Positions 27,139 through 35,179 of a stretch of DNA of 47,740 bases are shown here, in pieces (within the stretch, counting starts at the first letter, position 1; every line of letters begins with the position of its first letter). The notes below the pieces were generated by a model that was given only the letters and a program-made list of their open reading frames with translations, was not told the DNA's origin and made no database searches. The DNA comes from Nostoc sp. CMAA1605 (GTDB lineage: Bacteria > Cyanobacteriota > Cyanobacteriia > Cyanobacteriales > Nostocaceae): assembly GCF_021596505.1 (NCBI RefSeq), contig NZ_PJIZ01000058.1:1-47740 (forward strand). Direction: 5' to 3'. Made by a program: the position numbers and the translations under genes.

Positions 27139-28272
27139 ATGTCTTCCACCAACCAACACGCAAATTTTAGCAATCCTACCCAATTTATCGCCGGATGGTA
27201 TTGGACATTGCCATCTAGACAACTAAAAGTTGGCAAGGTAAAAGCTGTTACACTACTGGGGAGAAACTTGGCAATTTATCGCGGAGTTAGCGGTCAAGTA
27301 GTAGCAGTAGATGCTTATTGTCCCCATATGGGAGCGCATTTAGCTGAGGGTAGGGTAGAGGGTGATGGGATTCGTTGTTTTTTCCATAATTGGAAGTATA
27401 GCGATCGCGGAATTTGTATAGATATCCCTTCTCAGGAAGAACCCTTACCAGTTTGTATTAAAACTTGGCAGACTACAGAAAAGTACGGTTTGATTTGGGT
27501 GTGGGTAGGAGAAGAACAACCTACCGCGCTACCTTTTGTCCCAGAACTGGAAGAGGTAGAGTGTGATTATCTTTTGGGGACTAGGTTTGAGAAAAACTGT
27601 CATCCTAATGTATTACTGATTAATGCGATCGATGCTCATCACTTTAATACAGTCCACAATCTACCTTTAGAAATTGTATTTGATTGCCAAGCCCTCAACA
27701 CCAATGCTATTACCTTCAGCAATACCACACGAGGCGGTGATGATTCCTGGTTGATTCGCCTGATTCGTCCCCTATACCGCAACGAAGTTACTTATAGTAT
27801 GTGTTATTGGTATGGCAGCACTGGTACAGTCACACTAGGGCCGGATTTTCTGCACTTTTACATTATATTTGCACTGCGAATGATTGAAGATGGCAAAACC
27901 GAAGGACAAACCATCTTAGTTACACCCAAACGACGGGGATTTTTAGGAAGGGTGATTAATCTTGGGTTGTTGTGGTTAACTCAACAAGTGGGTAATTACT
28001 TCGCTAAAGGCGACACACAGGTATTTCAGACAATTAAGTTTGATTTGAAGACTCCCACCAAAGCAGATCATGCAATTTTGCAATTTATCCAGCACGTTAA
28101 TCGCCAGCAAGCCTTAACTTGGGGAACTTGGGAAACTGTTTCTGTCGCAGAGACACAACAACAGCCATTGAGTCATCAAAACCTAACCCCCCAATCCCCT
28201 TCCCTACAAGGGAATGGGGAGCAAAACACCCCTCTTTTTGCAGGGGACGGGGTTCTAGACAGACATTATTAA
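27139..28272 (+). CDS. Rieske non-heme iron oxygenase 2
   Basis: 377 aa. Rieske motif C61-P-H63 ... C80-F-F-H83 (DAYCPHMGAHLAEGRVEG ... RCFFHNWKYSDRG). Catalytic iron site NAIDAHHFNTVH (Asp165, His168, His173). It shares the overall plan and several signatures with Rieske 1 (EKYGLIWVWV, RRGFLGRVIN), so the two are likely paralogues that act on related substrates. The last 35 residues are translated from a C-rich palindromic repeat (PQSPSLQGNGEQNTPLFAGDG) and are not part of the fold. The next gene begins 22 bases downstream, which supports co-transcription. Confidence 0.9.
   Translation: MSSTNQHANFSNPTQFIAGWYWTLPSRQLKVGKVKAVTLLGRNLAIYRGVSGQVVAVDAYCPHMGAHLAEGRVEGDGIRCFFHNWKYSDRGICIDIPSQEEPLPVCIKTWQTTEKYGLIWVWVGEEQPTALPFVPELEEVECDYLLGTRFEKNCHPNVLLINAIDAHHFNTVHNLPLEIVFDCQALNTNAITFSNTTRGGDDSWLIRLIRPLYRNEVTYSMCYWYGSTGTVTLGPDFLHFYIIFALRMIEDGKTEGQTILVTPKRRGFLGRVINLGLLWLTQQVGNYFAKGDTQVFQTIKFDLKTPTKADHAILQFIQHVNRQQALTWGTWETVSVAETQQQPLSHQNLTPQSPSLQGNGEQNTPLFAGDGVLDRHY
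28190..28260. repeat. C-rich palindromic repeat inside the Rieske 2 3' end
   Basis: Two adjacent hairpins: CCCCTTCCCT faces AGGGAATGGGG, then CCCCT faces AGGGG. The sequence is translated as the C-terminal tail of the oxygenase. Confidence 0.7.
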
Positions 28273-28294
28273 ACTAACTTTTCAATGCTCTAGC

Positions 28295-29209
28295 ATGATT
28301 AATACAACTTTAAAATATCAAATTGCCGGACTTGATCTACCACATATAGACTCAGATCATCGCTTGCGGCGTATACTCACAGCAACATTACCAAATCACA
28401 GCGAAAATTCTGCACATCCTCAATACAATTATTGGGATAGGGAATTTTTTCATCTGCATCAAGTCGAAATTTTTCAACAAGCCAGTGAAAGCGAACAGTC
28501 AGCGATACTTCAACTTCTCAATCAAGGCTTATTGACAGAATCTTATTTTATCGAAAAAGCAGGCGTTGGTTACATGGCTAAGATGGTCATTTTAGCAGAA
28601 ACAGTAGAAGAGCGAATGCTTTACGCCATGTTTACCGCCGATGAAGCCACCCATTTAAACCAAATCAGCCATTTTTTACCAGAAACAGCCCAAAATCACC
28701 ACGAAGACCCATTTTTGCAGCTACTAGCAGCAGTCGTAGAAAGTGCAGACAAAACAGTATTATTATTCGTCCTGCAAATTGTCTTAGAAGGATGGGGTTT
28801 AAGCCATTATCGCCGCCTAGCCAAATCATGTCAGCATCCAGCCTTAGCAGAACTATTCACCAGTTTTTTAGACGCTGAAGCCCGTCATCACAGTACAGGC
28901 TCGACATTATTTAGTCAAACATCCCTAACAACCCACAGCCAAACAACTATCCTCGAAATCTTAACCAAATTTCTCCTCATGGTACAAATCGGCCCACAAA
29001 GCATATTATCAGCGATCGCACAAATCAAAGGACATCTCTCGCGATCGCAAAAAATCCAAATCCTCGAACAACTAGACACACAAACCCACAGCAATACCAG
29101 ATTACAAATATTGCGATCGCTCATGCAAAAAACCACCGCAGATGTCATAGTTCAAACATTAGAAACACAAGGAGCATTCACACCCCTCCCCCCTCACCAA
29201 TGCGTCTAA
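28295..29209 (+). CDS. Ferritin-like diiron protein
   Basis: 304 aa. The core is a four-helix bundle with two carboxylate half-sites of equal spacing: Glu87 then Glu117-x2-His120 (ADEATHL), and Glu165 then Glu195-x2-His198 (DAEARHH), each 30 residues apart. This is the E-x(30)-ExxH signature of ferritin-like/ribonucleotide-reductase-like diiron enzymes. The N-terminal 50 residues (HPQYNYWDREFFHLHQ) and the C-terminal 90 residues are helical extensions. Probable role: O2 activation for oxidation of a small molecule, or iron handling in support of its neighbours. No subfamily is recognised. Its stop codon overlaps the longest possible frame of the AurF-like gene, but the likely ATG there lies 38 bases downstream. 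Confidence 0.8.
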   Translation: MINTTLKYQIAGLDLPHIDSDHRLRRILTATLPNHSENSAHPQYNYWDREFFHLHQVEIFQQASESEQSAILQLLNQGLLTESYFIEKAGVGYMAKMVILAETVEERMLYAMFTADEATHLNQISHFLPETAQNHHEDPFLQLLAAVVESADKTVLLFVLQIVLEGWGLSHYRRLAKSCQHPALAELFTSFLDAEARHHSTGSTLFSQTSLTTHSQTTILEILTKFLLMVQIGPQSILSAIAQIKGHLSRSQKIQILEQLDTQTHSNTRLQILRSLMQKTTADVIVQTLETQGAFTPLPPHQCV

Positions 29210-29216
29210 ACCCTCT

Positions 29217-29240
29217 CTGCGCCTCTGCGCCTCTGCGTGA
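29217..29240. repeat. CTCTGCGCC repeat
   Basis: Three degenerate CTCTGCGC units just before the AurF-like start. An inverted copy lies at 30418-30447, at the other end of that gene. Confidence 0.75.
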
Positions 29241-29247
29241 AACCTCT

Positions 29248-30468
29248 ATGAAGCAAACCACCCAACGCAAACTACAAATCAACCACACCCGCAACAAACA
29301 GCAGGATCACACGGCTGTCATGGACGAAACAGCCGCTAAATTCCGCTACGAAGACTGTCAAAACGAATACTGGAATCCCGAAGAATTTTCCCTACTACAC
29401 GGGACACCCCTCTGGGAACAATCCACCCCAACCCAAAAGCTAATTCTCAACCATCTTTACTGGGTAGCCTACTACTCACAAATAGTGTCCGCCGAGATTG
29501 CAACCATCTACTTTAATCAAACCAGTGCAGCCGGTTTATATGCTCAAGAAGACTTCCGTTTAATCTGCGATACCTTAGACTTAGAATCCTCCCAAGAAAG
29601 AGCGCATATCAACGCCTTCCGCACCATCGCCAAACAAGTTGAGCAAGCCTTATTTGGTAAACTCATTTTCACTTACCCTATGCGTGGCCCTTTTACAGAA
29701 ACGATGGTTTATGCAGATACTAACGCCCTAAAAACTTGGTGGAAAAAAATTCAATTGCAATACTTCGGGCTGATATCTGCGAATAATACTTTTTTAGCTT
29801 GTCAGTATTTTACAGTTAGGGGAGTGCGGACACTAAATGGCAAATTAGTACAGCACAAACTCAGCAATTATTATCAAAAACATCCACAGCCAGAGGTTGC
29901 ACCAATTCCGGCTAAGATATCTTATTATCACTTTTTAGATGAAAGTTTTCACTTCAATAGTTCTACAATTATTTCCCATGATGTGATTAACTTTCTGCCT
30001 GCGCCGACTGCGTTTGAGAGGTTGGTGGCGAATTTGGGAGTGTTGGGATGTCAGCGTGATCACTTTCATTTTTCGGCGGCAATGAACGGGATTTTTTGGT
30101 ATGATCCGGCGTTGTATGGAAAGATTTATTATGTGTTGCGATCGCCTGTTTTTGAGATGAGTGATAGTGATGCTAAGGAAATGATACGTCGTTGTTTTAC
30201 GAAGGAGTCGGAAGGGTTAAATCGGAGTTTTTTGACTCATCAGGAGGCGATGGAATCTTACAGGATTTATGTGGAAAAGTTGGGTTATCTTTGGCGGCGG
30301 AATCGGGAGATGTCTTTGATGGGGTGTAATTCTATGGCTCGGTGTTTGGCGATGCAAAGGAGGGGGTTTAGGAGGTTTGAGGGGTATTTTGGTGAGGAGT
30401 TGGAGGATTTATTTTTGTCTCACGCAAAGGCGCAAAGGCGCAAAGAGGAATGGGAGAGTTTGGTTTAA
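29248..30468 (+). CDS. AurF-like diiron oxygenase
   Basis: 406 aa from ATG 29248. A frame from 29200 exists, but its first 16 residues are repeat-derived. In the numbering of that longer frame (16 more than from 29248), motifs are Glu99 (SAEIATIYF), Glu133-x2-His136 (QERAHIN) and His244-x3-Glu248-x2-His251 (HFLDESFHF). ExxH followed by HxxxExxH, with the first Glu about 34 residues before ExxH, matches the diiron ligand pattern of AurF, the p-aminobenzoate N-oxygenase. The further carboxylate on the third helix of AurF is not obvious here; Asn195/Asn196 occupy a likely equivalent place. A second DHFHF motif near 287 is unusual. The likely function is oxidation of an amine or a C-H bond. The C-terminus (SHAKAQRRKEEWE) is translated repeat. 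Confidence 0.75.
   Translation: MKQTTQRKLQINHTRNKQQDHTAVMDETAAKFRYEDCQNEYWNPEEFSLLHGTPLWEQSTPTQKLILNHLYWVAYYSQIVSAEIATIYFNQTSAAGLYAQEDFRLICDTLDLESSQERAHINAFRTIAKQVEQALFGKLIFTYPMRGPFTETMVYADTNALKTWWKKIQLQYFGLISANNTFLACQYFTVRGVRTLNGKLVQHKLSNYYQKHPQPEVAPIPAKISYYHFLDESFHFNSSTIISHDVINFLPAPTAFERLVANLGVLGCQRDHFHFSAAMNGIFWYDPALYGKIYYVLRSPVFEMSDSDAKEMIRRCFTKESEGLNRSFLTHQEAMESYRIYVEKLGYLWRRNREMSLMGCNSMARCLAMQRRGFRRFEGYFGEELEDLFLSHAKAQRRKEEWESLV
30418..30447. repeat. GCGCAAAG repeat (inverted copy)
   Basis: Three GCGCAAAG-type units, inverted relative to 29217-29240. They encode the SHAKAQRRKE tail of the AurF-like protein. Confidence 0.75.
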
Positions 30469-30473
30469 AGATT

Positions 30474-30758
30474 ATGTCTAATTTGTGTACTATTTCTTTT
30501 CCAGGAAGTGATTTTGCGCCTATCACTCTGAAATGTCATCAAAATTTATCTGAGTATCTGACGATTCAAAATTCGCCTGTATTGTTTGGTTGTCGGACTG
30601 GTATTTGTGGAACTTGTTTGGTTGAGGTGATTGGTGATATTCCTCCACCTCAGCCTGATGAACAGGAAATGTTGGATACATTAGCACCAAATTATCCCAA
30701 TGCACGATTAGCCTGTCAGATCAACCTCACAACAAATTTAGCAATTCGCAGACTATAA
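30474..30758 (+). CDS. Plant-type [2Fe-2S] ferredoxin
   Basis: 94 aa from ATG 30474; an upstream ATG at 30450 overlaps the preceding gene. Cluster ligands Cys40-x4-Cys45-x2-Cys48 (FGCRTGICGTCLVEV) and Cys81 (ARLACQ). The DEQEMLDTLAP segment before the last Cys is typical of this fold. Length is close to photosynthetic ferredoxins (about 97 aa), but the N-terminal half differs, so it is probably a dedicated electron donor. The six-base gap to the AurF-like gene implies co-transcription. It is the best candidate electron donor for the Rieske and diiron oxygenases here. No reductase gene is nearby, so electrons would come from photosystem I via other ferredoxins or from ferredoxin-NADP reductase. 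Confidence 0.93.
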   Translation: MSNLCTISFPGSDFAPITLKCHQNLSEYLTIQNSPVLFGCRTGICGTCLVEVIGDIPPPQPDEQEMLDTLAPNYPNARLACQINLTTNLAIRRL

Positions 30759-30788
30759 CTATGAATTGATATAGAAATTTTTAGCGAA

Positions 30789-32378
30789 CTAACTAACCTG
30801 TGATAGTTCTTTTGCTTTTTTCAGTAGCAATGCAGCCCTAGAAACTAAAAAGCTATCGTAATCATCTGTAAACATATTGGTAGGGCAGAAATGAGTTGCT
30901 AGTATGTTGTCCAAAATGTGATCTTCGGCAGGCATTTCATTACGATAATGACTAGGTGACTGATCTTTAATTTTATTGTTATCAGTTCTAGCAAGTACGG
31001 AGAAGTTTACCAGACAATTAATTTGTTCATCCTTATATTTATTTCCTAGATTCTCTAAGTAGGATTTAGGAAAAATATGATGGAATTCTTTTCGATTGCC
31101 TTGAGATAAAACTTCCTGCAAAGATATATTAGTTCCTTGAATAAAGTTTAATGGTTTACCTTGTGCTAAAAGGAGAATAAAAGTTTTAGTTGCAACTGAA
31201 GACATTCGGAATACATTTTTAATAAAAAAATCATTGTCTAAGGATACATCGAAATCTCCAAGTTTATGAGGTTTACCGGCCTTAAGTTTTTGTACTTCAG
31301 CTAAATCTATATCTGTACTTTTCGCCCCTCCCCTTGCATATCTCTGAGAAAAACAGGCACGCCAAAACCACCTCTTAACAACTTCATACTGCTCTTGAGG
31401 AATAGGATGTGGTTGTTTTTGAGATGAAGCGAAAAATGATGCTAGAACAGTTAGAATATTCTCCATCGGTAGAAGTTTCAAAGAGAAAACATTTAATTCA
31501 GTTTTCAAAAAGTCTATTGATCTAAATATACCTGTTCGTATTTCATCAAACTTTTGTCTTACTGCACTACCAGGAAGCTCCATAAAATCCTCTGGATCAG
31601 CACTGTTCATTACTACAGCAGAACAACACTTGAGGAGCAAATCTGAACCAACTTCTTTGAATCCAAAAGGTTCTAACTCTTCAGTAACTTCCTGAAACTT
31701 TTCCTGTAAGTCAAAATCTTCACTCCAATTCCATACAGATAAAAGCTGGAAAGTATCTAACTCAACACCTTGTCGATTGATCCTCTCAAAAACAGTTGCA
31801 ACATACTTACGCTCTTCACTTTCAAAGCGTTCTACAGGAATTCTAGCCTTTGTAAATCTTTCTACCAAATCATCTATTTGTTGTGCTAGTCTTTCATCTA
31901 AATTTCTAGTAACCTGTCTGTATTTAGGAGAATCAAAAACGTATTTAAGAGGGAAAAATTTTTGGTTGTCATAATTACTAGGATCATTTATATATTGAAA
32001 TGGTATGGAGTTGGTACTGTCCAATTCAAAAAATAAATGAGTCCAATCAGTACCTTCATATTCTTCAGCAGCAAGAGAATTTTGAAATATACCAAAAATA
32101 GAGGTTATTCTTTGCTGTCCATCAAGAACGTAATCTATAGGATACTCCGGATCATTATCAGGCAGCCTATAAGGACCAAGATTTCTTTCAGTACGTAGAG
32201 GATTTCTAGTCCTCCAAAGTAATACAGATCCAAAAGGAAATCCTTTATAAATAGTATCCATGAAGTAAGCTACTCGATTAGGTTCCCACACAAAACCTCT
32301 TTGAAACGATGGAATTCTGATTCTTCCTCGTTCCAGATCATTAATCAAGTCTTTAATAAAGTAATAACTATCAGCCAT
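30789..32378 (-). CDS. DUF262/HNH protein (GmrSD-like)
   Basis: 529 aa. The N-terminal DUF262 domain carries IRIPSFQRGFVW (21-31), GFPFGSVLLW and YVLDGQQRITSIF (Asp86-Gly-Gln-Gln-Arg90), a ParB/Srx-like NTP-binding fold. The C-terminal part has EFHHIFPKSYLE (431-442) and CLVNFSVLARTDNNKI, an HNH-type nuclease of the DUF1524 kind. The two-domain plan is that of GmrSD-type type IV restriction enzymes that cut modified phage DNA; simple DUF262-HNH proteins also occur in other defence contexts. It lies on the opposite strand in the middle of the oxygenase cluster, convergent with the ferredoxin gene (30-bp gap), and is AT-rich. This suggests insertion by horizontal transfer. Confidence 0.85.
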   Translation of the reverse strand: MADSYYFIKDLINDLERGRIRIPSFQRGFVWEPNRVAYFMDTIYKGFPFGSVLLWRTRNPLRTERNLGPYRLPDNDPEYPIDYVLDGQQRITSIFGIFQNSLAAEEYEGTDWTHLFFELDSTNSIPFQYINDPSNYDNQKFFPLKYVFDSPKYRQVTRNLDERLAQQIDDLVERFTKARIPVERFESEERKYVATVFERINRQGVELDTFQLLSVWNWSEDFDLQEKFQEVTEELEPFGFKEVGSDLLLKCCSAVVMNSADPEDFMELPGSAVRQKFDEIRTGIFRSIDFLKTELNVFSLKLLPMENILTVLASFFASSQKQPHPIPQEQYEVVKRWFWRACFSQRYARGGAKSTDIDLAEVQKLKAGKPHKLGDFDVSLDNDFFIKNVFRMSSVATKTFILLLAQGKPLNFIQGTNISLQEVLSQGNRKEFHHIFPKSYLENLGNKYKDEQINCLVNFSVLARTDNNKIKDQSPSHYRNEMPAEDHILDNILATHFCPTNMFTDDYDSFLVSRAALLLKKAKELSQVS

Positions 32379-32503
32379 AGAGAATTAATTAGGAATAACT
32401 TGTATTTATGAGTAGTGTTCATTTGATGGAATATTGTAACTTAAAAAACTAGGAAATGCAGCGTATTTGATACGATCGCTCTCAACAATCCCCACCATCC
32501 ACC

Positions 32504-32644
32504 ATGCAATTTGCAGACTTTTGGTATATTGTCGCACTCAGCGAACAGCTAAAACCTAACACGGTATTGGCGCGATCGCTTTTAGGCGAGTGGTTAGTAA
32601 TATTTCGTGGTGAAGACGGAAAGCCTGTGGCGTTGCGCGATCGC
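32504..32644 (+). pseudogene. Duplicated 5' fragment of Rieske gene 3
   Basis: 47 codons beginning ATG that match the start of the intact gene at 33399 with only about six base differences, two of them amino-acid changing (Asn for His19, Val for Ala32). Similarity stops exactly at the end of a HIP1 octamer, GCGATCGC (32637-32644); the next bases belong to the PIN toxin region. The frame continues to 32881 through antisense PIN sequence, which is not a real protein. It is a truncated copy left beside a toxin-antitoxin cassette. Confidence 0.92.
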
Positions 32645-32649
32645 CTGAT

Positions 32650-33063
32650 TCACTTACGAGTGATATTGTCTAAGTCCCCAGGCGCAATTACTGGAATTCC
32701 TGCACTGACAAATCCAGACACATCACGAGTTATAATCGCGTCTACCCCGTGTGCGATTCCACAAGCACACTGCACTGCATCCTCAAAATCTTTAAAATTT
32801 AATGCGATCGCCTGTTCTAAAATCTCTCTATCGACTGCACAAATATATAAATCTGTCAAAATTTGTACAATCGCATCTTGAGCCGCAATCGTTCCTGCTG
32901 ATTTTCTGACAATGTAATAAATATTAGTAATTGTGGTTGCTGCAATGAACCCCTCTATTTCACCTGCATCAATTTTCTCAAACAATTTTGCAGCATCTTC
33001 AACAAAAGGCTCTCGCTCTTGTAAAAAATCAAGAACCACATTTGTATCAATTAAAATTCTCAT
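32650..33063 (-). CDS. PIN-domain toxin (VapC-like)
   Basis: 137 aa with PIN RNase motifs: ILIDTNVVLDFL with Asp6, a central TTITNIYYIVRK helix, DFEDAVQCACG (92-102) with the acidic triad members, and IITRD (110-114) with the last Asp. It probably cleaves tRNA or mRNA when free of its antitoxin. Its ATG shares one base with the stop codon of the antitoxin (TAATG), indicating coupled translation. The downstream boundary of the cassette lies five bases beyond its stop, next to the truncated Rieske copy. Confidence 0.92.
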   Translation of the reverse strand: MRILIDTNVVLDFLQEREPFVEDAAKLFEKIDAGEIEGFIAATTITNIYYIVRKSAGTIAAQDAIVQILTDLYICAVDREILEQAIALNFKDFEDAVQCACGIAHGVDAIITRDVSGFVSAGIPVIAPGDLDNITRK

Positions 33064-33281
33064 TACTGATATTTTTTCGTTAGATAGTTAATATAATCGC
33101 CTTCCACATCTTCGCCGGATGCTTCTGTACTTTTCGCAATCCCTCGCAATCGGGACAAGTTACCCTTTTTCAATTCAGAAGATGTTTCTTGCTGTAAAGA
33201 ATCTAAAATAGTCTGAACTAATTGCCAGCGATCGCTAATAGGTAACTGTAATACTTGCTTTTGCAATTCCTGTAATGTCAT
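33063..33281 (-). CDS. Antitoxin partner of PIN toxin
   Basis: 72 aa. The N-terminal amphipathic helices (TLQELQKQVLQLPISDRWQLVQTILDSLQ) resemble small cyanobacterial antitoxins found upstream of PIN genes. The polar tail (EDVEGDYINYLTKKYQ) probably wraps the toxin. Overlap of one base with the PIN start. The operon promoter should lie at 33282-33398, which it shares with the divergent Rieske 3 gene. Confidence 0.82.
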   Translation of the reverse strand: MTLQELQKQVLQLPISDRWQLVQTILDSLQQETSSELKKGNLSRLRGIAKSTEASGEDVEGDYINYLTKKYQ

Positions 33282-33398
33282 GCTTATTTTCCCATCTGAG
33301 GCTATCTCACTTTTAATTGTAAATTAGCTCTTTTGGAATTCTCTAGATACAGTAATGTAGTCATATTTCAGAAAATGCTTTAAAGAAAATCATCTACT

Positions 33399-34421
33399 AT
33401 GCAATTTGCCGACTTTTGGTATATTGTCGCACTCAGCGAACAGCTAAAACCTCACACTGTATTGGCGCGATCGCTTTTAGGCGAGTGGTTAGCAATATTT
33501 CGCGGTGAAGATGGAAAGCCTGTGGCGTTGCGCGATCGCTGTTTACATCGCAGTAGTCGGTTGTCGGCGGGAAAGGTCTGTCAGGGTGCTTTACAATGTC
33601 CTTATCATGGTTGGGTATATGATAACGAAGGTAAAGTGATTGCTGTTCCGGCTGAGGGTGTGGATTTTCAACCTTCTCAGCAGCGTCGAGCTAAAGCTTA
33701 CGCCACTAAGGAACAAGACGGATATATATATGTGCGGTTAGCTGAAAACCCCAGCTTTGACTTTCCACCTTTTTCTATGCCTCACTATGGAGAAGCAGGT
33801 TGGGAGACGGTGCGGGTAATTAATCGGTTTGCGAATAATGTTACTAACTGTGCGGAAAATTTTATTGATATCCCCCACACAGCTTTTGTTCATCCTGGTG
33901 TGTTTCGGACTTCGCGCCAGCAAAAATTAGAGATGACGGTTGAACGTGAAAACGGTGCGGTGTTGGTGGAATATTGCAATGAAAACAGTAATTTGGGATG
34001 GTACACGCGGTTTTTAAATCCAGAAGGCGCAGAGATTAAACATAGCGATCGCTTTTATATGCCCAATATTACCTCGGTGGAATATCAAATGGGACGCACG
34101 CGCCATTTATTTATTACCAGTCAATCTATCCCCGAAAGCGATAATTCTACTTTGGTTTACACTGATGTGACTTATAACTACGGTATCTGGAATAAATTAG
34201 CGCGTCCGTTTGTCTGGTGGACAGCGCAACATATTATCGGGCAAGATGTGGAAATTTTGGCGATTCAAGGTGAAGTGATAGCTAAATATGGTACACAATT
34301 TGCTCATACCCCGGCTGACACAATTCATGTGTTTGTCGAGTCAATTAGAGCAGCGATCGCTCGTGGAGAAGACCCGCGATTATTGCCAAAACAATCTGCA
34401 AAGGTGACATTTTGGGTTTAA
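33399..34421 (+). CDS. Rieske non-heme iron oxygenase 3
   Basis: 340 aa. Rieske motif C48-L-H50 ... C67-P-Y-H70 (DRCLHRSSRLSAGKVCQG ... CPYHGWVYD). Catalytic site NFIDIPHTAFVH (Asp157, His160, His165). The style (CLHR-S-LS-G, CPYHGW-Y) differs from Rieske 1 and 2 and is nearer to vanillate demethylase/pheophorbide oxygenase types, so this enzyme probably has a different substrate or step. A truncated copy of its first 47 codons lies at 32504. The following hydroxylase gene starts five bases downstream. Its promoter region (33282-33398) may derive partly from the toxin-antitoxin cassette. Confidence 0.9.
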   Translation: MQFADFWYIVALSEQLKPHTVLARSLLGEWLAIFRGEDGKPVALRDRCLHRSSRLSAGKVCQGALQCPYHGWVYDNEGKVIAVPAEGVDFQPSQQRRAKAYATKEQDGYIYVRLAENPSFDFPPFSMPHYGEAGWETVRVINRFANNVTNCAENFIDIPHTAFVHPGVFRTSRQQKLEMTVERENGAVLVEYCNENSNLGWYTRFLNPEGAEIKHSDRFYMPNITSVEYQMGRTRHLFITSQSIPESDNSTLVYTDVTYNYGIWNKLARPFVWWTAQHIIGQDVEILAIQGEVIAKYGTQFAHTPADTIHVFVESIRAAIARGEDPRLLPKQSAKVTFWV

Positions 34422-34426
34422 TTATC

Positions 34427-35179
34427 GTGAATATACAAAGCTTGACACAACTGATAGTTTTTGCTGCATTTATTGGCTTAGTCGGATGGACAATTAGCAA
34501 TCAAATTAGTCGCCAGCAAATACAATTCAAAAGTCGTGAAGATTGGTTAATAGATAGTCTCGGCTTAACGATTCAAGGTATTTTAATTCCCCTATTACAA
34601 GCCACTTTAGTGTATGGAATTTACCATTATTTATTTTCCAATCACCAGGGAAATTTAAAAATATCACCAATGTTATCTTTTATTCTCAGTTTTGTTGTAG
34701 TGGATTATTTATATTACTGGAATCATCGTTTATTACACAGTAAATGGTTGTGGCAAGTGCATCAAGTCCACCACACAGTGACTCAAATGGATGTCTTAGG
34801 CACTTCTCGCAATACTATCTGGACAAGTTTATTAATTATTTATCTATGGCTACATACATTATTTTTATATCTATTAGCTGACCCCACAGGTTATTTACTA
34901 GGAGTTAGTCTGACTTCTGCTCTAGATTTATGGAGACATAGCCGTTTATTGATTTCTACTCATCACTGGCTATATAAATTTATTTCTCCCTGGTTAATCT
35001 TACCCCAAGATCATGCTTGGCATCATTGCAGTGAAACGTATCATTGCAACTATGGTGCTAATCTCAAAATTTGGGACAAGTTACACCATACCTATCATCA
35101 AAGCAATACCTTACCATCAGCCATAGGTATTCCCACTTCCTTAAATTTCATACAAAAACTTTTCTTTCCCTTTTCATGA
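34427..35179 (+). CDS. Fatty acid hydroxylase / sterol desaturase family
   Basis: 250 aa from GTG 34427; a TTG at 34412 would overlap the Rieske gene and is less likely. Four or five membrane helices. Three histidine boxes: HRLLH, HQVHH and HAWHH, followed by HHCSETYHCNYG, the non-heme diiron ligands of the family (C-5 sterol desaturase, fatty acid and carotenoid hydroxylases). It would introduce a hydroxyl or double bond into a lipid-like substrate in the membrane. Its stop overlaps the next start as ATGA, so it is translationally coupled to the acyltransferase gene. Confidence 0.88.
   Translation: MNIQSLTQLIVFAAFIGLVGWTISNQISRQQIQFKSREDWLIDSLGLTIQGILIPLLQATLVYGIYHYLFSNHQGNLKISPMLSFILSFVVVDYLYYWNHRLLHSKWLWQVHQVHHTVTQMDVLGTSRNTIWTSLLIIYLWLHTLFLYLLADPTGYLLGVSLTSALDLWRHSRLLISTHHWLYKFISPWLILPQDHAWHHCSETYHCNYGANLKIWDKLHHTYHQSNTLPSAIGIPTSLNFIQKLFFPFS

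Noticed and set aside
32504..32881. 125-aa frame taken as a full protein
   Set aside because: After codon 47 it reads antisense through the PIN toxin gene; it is a truncated Rieske copy.
35071..35175. Longer N-terminus for the beta-helix acyltransferase
   Set aside because: It lies wholly inside the hydroxylase gene; the ATG at 35176 with ATGA overlap is the natural start.
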